From contig NZ_JAMLDY010000001.1 of assembly GCF_024211255.1 (NCBI RefSeq), positions 245,966 through 309,965 of the forward strand: a stretch of DNA of 64,000 bases, given 5' to 3'. This DNA comes from Sphingomonas liriopis (GTDB lineage: Bacteria; Pseudomonadota; Alphaproteobacteria; Sphingomonadales; Sphingomonadaceae). Below are positions 43,910-52,610 of the stretch, piece by piece (position 1 is the first letter of the stretch; each line of letters starts with the position of its first letter). Below the pieces are notes generated by a model, which saw only the letters and a list, made by a program, of their open reading frames with translations, did not search any database and was not told where the DNA came from. Both the position numbers and the translations under genes were made by a program.

Positions 43910-44992
43910 TTACGCGGCCTCGCGGTATACAGACGTGACCGGCGCTTCTTGCGGGTAGGTCGTCGGGCCACCGAAATCGTAGGCGGCGTTCAGCGTCTTG
44001 ATGAACACCGGATCGCGGAACGGATCGCTCGGCGTGGCGATCTCGATCCCCTTCGAGCGCACGTCCTTGATCAGCGTGTCGAACACCTGATCGTGGGTCA
44101 GATTGTCGGACCCGTCCATGTTCTTCTTCAGCTCCGCGAAATCCTCGAACACTTCCGCCGACCAGTGGACCAGGAAGCGCAGCTCGTCGGTATGGTGCCG
44201 GGCGATGACCTGGTCGCCGTTGCGCAGCACCCACTGGTCGCGATTCCCCGGATCGCCGGCGAACACCGTGTCGAACGACAGGCCGGCCGGGCGCTGCTGT
44301 TCGAGCGGGCCGTTGGCTTCGCCGCGGTGGACCATCATCTCGTTCTGCACCAGCACGCCGCGGTTGTAGATCGGCGCGGCGAGCCGCTTGGGCGCCTTGG
44401 CCGGGCCGTCGGGCCAATAGGTGAAGCCGCTCGACCCGTCATGGCTGAACCACGCGATGACCTGCGCCATCTTGATGAGATAGTCGCGGAACAGCCCCGA
44501 CTTGCCCATGACCGAGCACAGCCAGGTCGGCGAATTCTCGTACCGCACGCCGCGGAAGCTGGGCGAATCGAGATGGCCGGGATCGGTGTTGCCGCACGGC
44601 CCGTTGATGTTGAACAGCATCATCTGCGGCTTGGCATATTCGGCATTCCAGTAGCTCTTGGCGAGATCCAGGAACCGCTCGTTGTAGAAGCAGTCGTGGA
44701 TCTCGGGGTACAGGGCCGCCGAATAATTGGCCAGATAGCCGCGGAACGTCGGGGTCAGGAACATGTCCATCGTCGGCGTGACGCCTTCCGGCATCGCGCC
44801 GCTCATCGTCGCCATCAGCGCCTCGGCCGAGGAGAAGTGCTGCGCGATGATGAGCTTCCACGGACCATTCTCGCGGACCACGTTGAGCATCCGCTCGCGC
44901 TGGTCGTCGGTATAGACATCACTCAGCTCGCGCGGCGGGGAGACGGGGCGCAGGATGTCGGACAGTGCCTGCTTCGACGGATTGCTGGACAT
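43910..44992 (-). CDS. Uncharacterised protein with HxD...H motif, possible Fe/2-oxoglutarate-type fold
   Basis: 360 residues; I do not recognise the family. It lacks a signal peptide. GNTDPGHLDSPSFRG contains His140-x-Asp142, and QNEMMVHRGEANGP contains His222 with a nearby Arg, the order seen in cupin-type phytanoyl-CoA-like dioxygenases; WFSHDGSSGFTYWPDGP lies between. The N-terminal half holds many aromatic residues. GGAGAGG precedes the ATG at 44992, which was chosen over the longer ATG at 45040. It is first in the operon with two SnoaL-like proteins and an SDR, and motif site B lies 110 bp upstream. A steroid hydroxylase or desaturase is a hypothesis only. Confidence 0.6.
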   Translation of the reverse strand: MSSNPSKQALSDILRPVSPPRELSDVYTDDQRERMLNVVRENGPWKLIIAQHFSSAEALMATMSGAMPEGVTPTMDMFLTPTFRGYLANYSAALYPEIHDCFYNERFLDLAKSYWNAEYAKPQMMLFNINGPCGNTDPGHLDSPSFRGVRYENSPTWLCSVMGKSGLFRDYLIKMAQVIAWFSHDGSSGFTYWPDGPAKAPKRLAAPIYNRGVLVQNEMMVHRGEANGPLEQQRPAGLSFDTVFAGDPGNRDQWVLRNGDQVIARHHTDELRFLVHWSAEVFEDFAELKKNMDGSDNLTHDQVFDTLIKDVRSKGIEIATPSDPFRDPVFIKTLNAAYDFGGPTTYPQEAPVTSVYREAA

Positions 44993-45331
44993 GATGAAGA
45001 CCTCTCCGAATTCGCCCCGCTCTGTCGAGTTCGGGGACACGACCCATCATACCGCGCCGCATCTCGCGGGACAAGACCGGAATTCCTGACCTCATAGCAG
45101 TTTGCGTAGAATATTGCCTTTCAACTGACGCATTACGTGGCTTCATGCGCGGATTATGGCGATCCACGCCCGTTTTGCGTGTGCTCCGGTACGCATCTGG
45201 CACAGGTTTACCACGCCTCGGCTCCGGCGCGCGACGCAACATATAATGACAATAGCTATACTTTTTTCGTCGTCACGCTATATCCGACTCGCCGACGCCC
45301 GAAGCATCGGCCCGTTTTAGAGAGGATCGTC
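44993..45331. other. Divergent intergenic region with motif site B and AT-rich promoter block
   Basis: 339 bp between the HxD protein gene and the small exported protein gene. It holds motif site B (45102-45133), a second shorter TTGCGT/ACGCA pair spaced by 10 bp near 45174-45195, and an AT-rich block with TATAAT (45242-45247) and TATACT (45257-45262) that may drive the plus-strand gene. No open frame here looks coding. Confidence 0.5.
45102..45133. promoter_or_regulatory. Operator-like site B of the shared 32-bp motif
   Basis: TTGCGT (45102-45107), 18 bp, then TGACGCAT (45126-45133). The left arm and spacer start (TTGCGTAGAA, then TATTGCCTT) closely repeat site A, which reads TTGCGTAGAAC then TATTTGCCTT. 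It sits 110 bp upstream of the HxD-protein operon on the minus strand. Confidence 0.6.
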
Positions 45332-45658
45332 ATGAAAGTTCTGCTTCTCGTCGCTGCCGCCGCCATCGCCAGCCCCGCGCTCGCCCAGACGGCCCCGGCC
45401 CCCGCAGCGACCGCTGGCGCACCAGCCGTCGCCGCGCATTATTCCGTCGAGGCGACCGATCTCGGCACGCTGCTCGACAATCCGCAGACCAAGGCGATCA
45501 TCGACAAGCACATCCCGGGCATGTCCAGCAATCCGCAGATCGAGATGGCACGCGGCATGACGCTGAAGGTCATCCAGCCCTATGCGGCCGACACCGTCAC
45601 CGATGCGGCGCTGGCCGCGATCGACGCGGACCTCGCCAAGGTGCCCGTCAAGAAGTGA
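45332..45658 (+). CDS. Small exported protein of unknown function
   Basis: 108 residues. A clear signal peptide MKVLLLVAAAAIASPALAQ is followed by an Ala/Pro linker and a helical mature part of about 75 residues: LGTLLDNPQTKAIIDKHIPGM, ARGMTLKVIQPY, DAALAAIDADLAKVPVKK. No cysteines or known motifs. AGAGGA precedes the ATG by about 6 nt. It is a single-gene unit followed by a terminator-like hairpin. I cannot assign a function; similar short proteins are often co-encoded with carbohydrate esterases in sphingomonads, which is only a loose hint. Confidence 0.7.
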   Translation: MKVLLLVAAAAIASPALAQTAPAPAATAGAPAVAAHYSVEATDLGTLLDNPQTKAIIDKHIPGMSSNPQIEMARGMTLKVIQPYAADTVTDAALAAIDADLAKVPVKK

Positions 45659-45664
45659 CACGGG

Positions 45665-45687
45665 CGGCGGGCGAGTGGCGCCCGCCG
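45665..45687. terminator. Hairpin between convergent genes, probable terminator
   Basis: CGGCGGGCG (45665-45673) and CGCCCGCCG (45679-45687) form a perfect 9-bp stem with a 5-nt loop, in the 51-bp gap between the small exported protein gene and the convergent sulfatase gene. Confidence 0.55.
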
Positions 45688-45709
45688 ACACCGCCCTGCC
45701 CCGCCGCGC

Positions 45710-47644
45710 TCAGAGTGCGGGCGGAGGCAGGATGGCCTTGTTGCCTTCGCCGATCGGTTGTGCCGCAAAGATCGGCGAAGCGGGTGTGTAGCTGCCGTCG
45801 ATCCGCGCCGCGAGATAGCGCGCCGACACCTTGATGTCGCTGTCGGCCTCGGTGGCTGCCGCCCGGATCTGCGGCAGCGCCGCCGCAGCGGCTGGTCCGA
45901 GGTAGGTCAGCGTGTCGAGGGCCTGCAGCCTGACCGGCTTGGCGTTCGCGTCGGCGACGACGAAGGTCGCCAGCCGGTGTGCCGCGGCCTCGCCCTCTCC
46001 CATCGCCGCTGTGCATCCGGCGGCCGCGATCCTGACATGCGGCGACGGGTCGGCGACCATGACCTGGCGTATGGCCGGCAGCGCCGCAATCGCCTCCTTG
46101 CCGAGAAAACGAAGCCCTATCGCACCCCAGTAGCGGACGATCTCGTTCGCATCGCCCAGGGCCGTGCGCAGCGCCGGAACGTTGTGCGGCACCCGTTGCG
46201 CGGCCAGCGCCGCCAGCGTCATCACCCTTGCCAGGGGATAGGCTTGGGAATCGCGGCTGGGGTAGTATCCCTCCGCGGCGGCCCCTTCGGGGATGAAGCC
46301 GTTGTCGTTGACGCGCAGCATATGGGCGTCGAGCGCCCGGCGCATCGTCGCGACGCGCGCCGCATGCCGGCGATCGTCGATGACGTCGCGCACGCCGTCG
46401 GGATCGGTATGCAGATCGTAGAATTGCTCGAACGGGCGCAAACCGAAGAACCGGTCCCGATCGGCATCGAGCGTCCCGTCGAGATGCCGGCGTTCCCAGT
46501 CCTGGTAGCTCTTCATCTGCCAGGCGAAGGCGTCGTGCACCGCACCCGGTCGGTCGCGCAGATAGTTGCGGATCAGGCGATAGCGGCCGTCGGTGACGGT
46601 GCGGCAGAAGTCATAATGCTCGTCCATCCGGTCGCGCCCGCCGAATGCATAGGCTTCGGCCCGGCCGGCATGCGCGCCCATCAGCGCGCGGCCCTGCATG
46701 TGGTCGGGCGTCGCCTGCCCGACGAGCGACAGCAGCGTCGGCGCGAGGTCGATGAAGCTGACCGGCGTGTCGATCACGCTGCCCGGCGCTGCCGGCGCGA
46801 GATGGCGCCATTTCGGCGGCACGTAGATCACCAGGCAGGTGCGATAGCCCTCGTCGCAGCTATAATGCTTGCTCCGCGGGAGCACGCCGCCGTTATCCGA
46901 ATAATAGAAGACGATCGTATCGTCGGCGGCGCCGCGCTCCTCGATCTGGCGAAGCCGTTCGGCCAACTGGCCGTCCATCTTCTCCATCAGATTGTAGTAG
47001 CTGGCGATATCGCCCCTTACCGCCGGGGAGTCGGGCAGATAGCGCGGCACCCGCACCATGTCCGGCGTCACCCGGCCTGGCGTCGTCCAGAACAGTTGCG
47101 ATTCGTGGGTCGTGCCGTGATTGTAGACCGCCATGAACGGCGTGCCTTCGGGCCGGTTGTACCATTGCGCCCGCGGACTCGACTCGTTCCAGATTCGCTT
47201 GGGATCGACGTCGCAGTTATAGTCGGTCTTCGCGTTGTTGGTGCAGTAATAGCCCGCCTCGCGCAGATATTCCGGGTAGGTCTTCAGCTCGGCGGGAAGA
47301 TGCGCCCGCGCGCGCATGTGCTGCGCGGGTCCGCAGGTCTCCGCGTACATGCCGGTCAGGATCGCGAAGCGCGAGATGGCGCAGACCGGACCGGTGGAAT
47401 AGGCGTTGCGGTACAGCACCCCCTTGCGGGCCAGCGCGTCGATCGTCGGCGTATGCGCCAGCGTGTCGCCATAGGCGCCGACGTAGGGGTTGTTGTCTTC
47501 GCTGACGAGCCACAGGATGTTCGGCCGCGGCCCGGTGCCGGGTCCGGGGCGTGGCGGCGTGGGCAAGGCCCCCGCCGCTGCGCCGCCGACGGTCAGCGCC
47601 GCCCCGGTCAGCCACGCCCTGCGCGATAGAGATGGAGTGGTCAT
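45710..47644 (-). CDS. Sulfatase (N-sulfoglucosamine sulfohydrolase-like) with C-terminal HEAT repeats
   Basis: 644 residues. An N-terminal SRRAWLTGAA is a Tat-like signal. The modification motif is CAISR (Cys88 to Arg92): Cys would become formylglycine, but the usual Pro two residues on is Ile. Metal-binding residues include VSEDNNPYVGAYGD and YYSDNGG. After the sulfatase domain, from about residue 480, come HEAT-like repeats (VRYWGAIGLRFLGKEA, PHVRIAAAGCTAAMG). It would hydrolyse sulfate esters or sulfamates of sugars in the periplasm. It lies 46 bp after the GH1 gene on the same strand. Confidence 0.85.
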   Translation of the reverse strand: MTTPSLSRRAWLTGAALTVGGAAAGALPTPPRPGPGTGPRPNILWLVSEDNNPYVGAYGDTLAHTPTIDALARKGVLYRNAYSTGPVCAISRFAILTGMYAETCGPAQHMRARAHLPAELKTYPEYLREAGYYCTNNAKTDYNCDVDPKRIWNESSPRAQWYNRPEGTPFMAVYNHGTTHESQLFWTTPGRVTPDMVRVPRYLPDSPAVRGDIASYYNLMEKMDGQLAERLRQIEERGAADDTIVFYYSDNGGVLPRSKHYSCDEGYRTCLVIYVPPKWRHLAPAAPGSVIDTPVSFIDLAPTLLSLVGQATPDHMQGRALMGAHAGRAEAYAFGGRDRMDEHYDFCRTVTDGRYRLIRNYLRDRPGAVHDAFAWQMKSYQDWERRHLDGTLDADRDRFFGLRPFEQFYDLHTDPDGVRDVIDDRRHAARVATMRRALDAHMLRVNDNGFIPEGAAAEGYYPSRDSQAYPLARVMTLAALAAQRVPHNVPALRTALGDANEIVRYWGAIGLRFLGKEAIAALPAIRQVMVADPSPHVRIAAAGCTAAMGEGEAAAHRLATFVVADANAKPVRLQALDTLTYLGPAAAAALPQIRAAATEADSDIKVSARYLAARIDGSYTPASPIFAAQPIGEGNKAILPPPAL

Positions 47645-47690
47645 CGACTGTCCTTTCGTGCCGTTGCGGCCGTGCCGGCCGATGCCTTCG

Positions 47691-49061
<1,371 letters not shown>

Positions 49062-49185
49062 GGTTCACTCTCCCGAACGATCGCCGGGAGAAACTCCATC
49101 CCCGGTCGACTCATAATAACAAATCCTATTCATTTTTAATTGCCATGATGATAGGTGGAACACAAGAGAACACGGAGAGGAATGG
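49062..49185. promoter_or_regulatory. Divergent promoter region of the GH1 and esterase-sulfatase operons
   Basis: 124 bp. An AT-rich block at about 49111-49155 (with TCCTAT and ATAGG as a weak inverted pair) probably holds both promoters. The 32-bp TTGCGT-N18-ACGCAA motif is absent here, so these glycosidase and sulfatase operons may be controlled separately. Confidence 0.35.
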
Positions 49186-50256
49186 ATGCCGGTATCCACG
49201 CGCAGGGAGATGCTCGCTTTCAGTGGCATGGGATTGGCGGCATGGGCGGCGGCGCCATTCGATGCCGCACAAGCGGCGGTGACGGCAGCCGCTGCCGCGC
49301 CGGGCTATGACCCGACGCCCTTCGTACACCCCGAGCTGCGCCCGTTCGTCCCGATGTTGCTGAAGTATAAGACCGGGGGAACGATGAACGCGCAGGCGCT
49401 GCCGGCGCTGCGCAAGATGGTGGGCGGCGCACCCCGCGATCCGGCCGCGCGGCCGGTGGATCTGCCGCCCCGCGCCGGCGCGCCCGCGGTGCGCGTCTAC
49501 GTGCTGGGTGAGACGACGCGCGGCGGCACGCGCCCGGCGATCCTCCACGTCCATGGCGGCGGCTATATCGCCGGCAGCGCGGCGAGCGAGACGGGGCGGC
49601 TGCGAACGCTGGCGCAGGCACTAGATGCGGTGATCGTCACCGTCGAATATCGCCTGTCGCCCGAAACGCCGTTTCCCGGACCGCTAGAGGATTGCTACAC
49701 CGCGCTGCAATGGTTGTTCCGCAACGCCGCGGATCTGGGCGTCGATCGCCGCCGGATCGCGGTGATGGGCGAGAGCGCGGGCGGCGGGCTGGCGGCGATG
49801 CTGGCGATCGCGGCGCGCGACCGGGGCGAGGTGCCGCTGCTGTTCCAGTCGCTGGTCTATCCGATGCTCGACGACCGCACCGGCAGCACGCGCCGCGTCG
49901 CGCCGCCGGTCGGCTATCTGGCGTGGGACGAGGGCGCGAACCGGTTCGGCTGGTCGTCATTCCTCGGCCGGCCGGCCGGCGGACGCACGCCGCCGCCCGG
50001 ATCCGTGCCGGCGCGCGTCGAGCGGCTTGCCGGCCTGCCACCGACGTTCATCGGCGTCGGCTCGATCGACCTGTTCGTCTCGGAAAACCTCGATTATGCG
50101 CGCCGGCTGGTCGAGGCCGCGGTGCCGACCGAGCTGCTGCTGGTTCCCGGCGCCTTCCACGGATTCCAGGCCATCGCGCCGAAGGCCGGCATCTCGGTGC
50201 AGTTCGATACCGCGATCCGCAACGCGCTGGCGAACGCCTTCGCCCGCACCTGGTAG
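49186..50256 (+). CDS. Exported alpha/beta hydrolase (HSL-type esterase)
   Basis: 356 residues with a Tat-like TRREMLAFSG signal. The HSL motif HGGGY, the elbow GESAGG (Ser197), FIGVGSIDLF with an acidic residue and the histidine of FHGFQ give the triad. It would hydrolyse acyl esters, for example acetyl groups on sugars. GGAGAGG lies upstream of the ATG. It starts a five-gene unit with a sulfatase, a GH3 enzyme, a GH106 enzyme and an SGNH hydrolase, which suggests de-esterification of a decorated glycoside. Confidence 0.87.
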   Translation: MPVSTRREMLAFSGMGLAAWAAAPFDAAQAAVTAAAAAPGYDPTPFVHPELRPFVPMLLKYKTGGTMNAQALPALRKMVGGAPRDPAARPVDLPPRAGAPAVRVYVLGETTRGGTRPAILHVHGGGYIAGSAASETGRLRTLAQALDAVIVTVEYRLSPETPFPGPLEDCYTALQWLFRNAADLGVDRRRIAVMGESAGGGLAAMLAIAARDRGEVPLLFQSLVYPMLDDRTGSTRRVAPPVGYLAWDEGANRFGWSSFLGRPAGGRTPPPGSVPARVERLAGLPPTFIGVGSIDLFVSENLDYARRLVEAAVPTELLLVPGAFHGFQAIAPKAGISVQFDTAIRNALANAFARTW

Positions 50257-50267
50257 GGAGTATCGCC

Positions 50268-52547
50268 ATGTCCCGCATTCCGAACCGTGTATCGTTGCTG
50301 GCCCTGTCGCTGGCGCTGACCGCAGGAGCCCCGTTCGCCGCTGCGGCGCAGACGACGACGCCGGCGCCTGCGACGACCCAGGCCGCCGGGACAGCGGGAA
50401 CGGCGCAGGCGATGCCAGCGCAGCAATGGTCGAAACCGGCGGTCGCCCCGGCCGGCGCACCCAACATCGTCCTCATCATGCTCGACGACGTCGGCTTCGG
50501 CGATACCGGCACGTTCGGCGGGCCGGAGAGCACGCCGGTGCTGGACGCGCTGGCCGCCGGGGGCGCCCGCTACAACCGTTTTCACACCACCGCGCTCTGC
50601 TCGCCGTCGCGCGCCGCGCTGCTGACCGGACGCAATGCGCACGAGGTCGGCTACGGATCGGTCGGCGAACTGGGCTATCCCGGCTATGACGGCATCTGGG
50701 GCAAGGACACGGTGTCGGTGGCGGAGGTGCTGCGCCGCAACGGCTATGGCACCGCGCTGTTCGGCAAGTGGCACAATACGCCCTTCCGCGAGATCTCGCC
50801 CGCCGGTCCGTTCGATCACTGGCCGACCAGCCTCGGCTTCGAGCATTTCTACGGCAACATGCTGGGTGCGGCGAGCCAGTGGACGCCCCTGCTGTGGAAC
50901 GACACGCAGATGGTGGCGCAGCCGAAGAGTCAGGCCGAAGGCTATCATTTCACCACCGACATTACCGACCGGTCGATCGAGTGGGTTCGGACGCGGCGAA
51001 CGCTGAACCCCGACAAGCCGTACTTCCTCTACTTCGCGCCGCTTGCCGCGCACATGCCGCACGACGTGCCCGCCGAGTGGATCGCCAGGTACAAGGGGCG
51101 GTTCGACGGCGGCTGGGACAAGCTGCGCGAGGAGACCTTCGCACGGCAGAAGGCGCTGGGCGTCATTCCCAAGGACGCCAGGCTGACGCCGCGCCCGGCC
51201 GAGCTGCCCGCCTGGGACTCGCTACCCGAGAAGCAACGTCTGGTGCTCGCCTCGCAGATGGAGGCCTATGCGGCGTTTATCTCGCACACCGATCACGAGA
51301 TCGGCCGCCTGCTCGAAGCCGTCAGGGCGCAGCCCGGCGGTGACAACACGATCGTCATCTACATCGTCGGCGACAACGGCAGCGCAGGCGAAATGGACAC
51401 GCAGCGCGCGGTGACGATGGCGGCGCTGCAACCCCGCCAGAAAGACGCCTTCTACGCCGCCGGCTGGGCCTGGGCGGGCAGCACGCCGTTCCAGTGGTCG
51501 AAGGGCGTCGCCTCGCACCTGGGCGGCACGCGCAACCCGATGGTCGTCTCGTGGCCGGGGCACATCAGGGATCGCGGCGTGATCCGCACCCAGTTCACGC
51601 ACCTGAACGACATCGCCGCGACCCTGTACGACATCGCCGGCATCACCATGCCCGCAACGGTCGATGGCGTCGCGCAAAAGCCGCTGGAGGGCGCAAGCTT
51701 CGCCGACACCTTCGCCAACGCGCGGGCGCCGTCGCATCATCGTCGCCAATATTTCGAGGTGTGGGGCAATCGCGCCATCTATCAGGACGGTTGGATGGCC
51801 TCTGCCCGGCACGGCGTGCCGTGGCAGATGAAGGGCGCGAGCGACCCGCTCGATCCGCCGGAGGCGTTCGCCGCCGACCGCTGGGAGCTGTACGACCTGG
51901 ACCATGACTTCAGCCAGTCGCAGGATCTCGCCGCGCGCGAGCCGCAACGGCTGGCGGCGATGAAGACGCTGTTCGATGCCGAGGCGCGCCGCAACCAGGT
52001 CTATCCGCTGATCTCCAACAACATGTACGGTGCCTATCCCCCGGCGCATGTGCCGACGTCGATGACCTTTCCGGGCGGGATGCCGACCATCCTTGCGCTC
52101 GCCGCCCCCGATTTCGGCGGCAGGTCCTTCGCGATCGACGCCGATGTGGTGGTGCCGGCGAACGGCGCGCAGGGCGTCCTGTTCTCGCATGGCGGCGCCT
52201 TCAGCCTTTACGTCGACAAGGGGCAGGTCGCCGCGGAGGGGTTGCCGCTGCTCGGCACCAAGGTCCTGCGCGCGCCCGTGGCGCTGTCGCCGGGGCGGCA
52301 TCGCATCGGGTATCGCTTCACCATCAATCCAGGGCCGAAGCCCGGCGCCTATATGCCCGCGGCGGGCAAGGCGATGCTGACCATCGACGGCAAGGCGGTC
52401 GACCAGGGCAAGATGGGGATCATCTATTCGTCAATGCAGGAGATCGACATCGGCCGCGACACCGCCGCCCCGGCCAGCCGGACCTATGTCGCGCCATTCC
52501 CCTTCACCGGGACGATCGACACCGTCCGACTCGACACCGCGCCCTGA
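50268..52547 (+). CDS. Arylsulfatase-like sulfatase, exported
   Basis: 759 residues. A signal peptide ends near AAAAQ. The formylglycine motif is CSPSR (Cys111 to Arg115). LIMLDDVGFGDTGTFGG binds calcium, LFGKWH and VGDNGS give further metal and substrate ligands. The order of segments, with GWDKLREETFARQKALG and PRPAELPAWDSL, resembles the Pseudomonas arylsulfatase (S1_4 type as I recall), and a beta-sandwich C-terminal part follows. Sulfated phenols, steroids or sugars could be substrates. It lies 11 bp after the esterase gene. Confidence 0.9.
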   Translation: MSRIPNRVSLLALSLALTAGAPFAAAAQTTTPAPATTQAAGTAGTAQAMPAQQWSKPAVAPAGAPNIVLIMLDDVGFGDTGTFGGPESTPVLDALAAGGARYNRFHTTALCSPSRAALLTGRNAHEVGYGSVGELGYPGYDGIWGKDTVSVAEVLRRNGYGTALFGKWHNTPFREISPAGPFDHWPTSLGFEHFYGNMLGAASQWTPLLWNDTQMVAQPKSQAEGYHFTTDITDRSIEWVRTRRTLNPDKPYFLYFAPLAAHMPHDVPAEWIARYKGRFDGGWDKLREETFARQKALGVIPKDARLTPRPAELPAWDSLPEKQRLVLASQMEAYAAFISHTDHEIGRLLEAVRAQPGGDNTIVIYIVGDNGSAGEMDTQRAVTMAALQPRQKDAFYAAGWAWAGSTPFQWSKGVASHLGGTRNPMVVSWPGHIRDRGVIRTQFTHLNDIAATLYDIAGITMPATVDGVAQKPLEGASFADTFANARAPSHHRRQYFEVWGNRAIYQDGWMASARHGVPWQMKGASDPLDPPEAFAADRWELYDLDHDFSQSQDLAAREPQRLAAMKTLFDAEARRNQVYPLISNNMYGAYPPAHVPTSMTFPGGMPTILALAAPDFGGRSFAIDADVVVPANGAQGVLFSHGGAFSLYVDKGQVAAEGLPLLGTKVLRAPVALSPGRHRIGYRFTINPGPKPGAYMPAAGKAMLTIDGKAVDQGKMGIIYSSMQEIDIGRDTAAPASRTYVAPFPFTGTIDTVRLDTAP

Positions 52548-52610
52548 ATCGGACGCCGCACCGCATCCCCACGTCACGTCCCTTCATCGTCCGTACCCCG
52601 GAAGCCCGTC

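Noticed and set aside
49111..49160. CCTAT/ATAGG inverted pair between GH1 and the esterase as an operator
   Set aside because: The arms are only 5-6 bp and spaced by about 21 bp in AT-rich DNA; too weak to claim.
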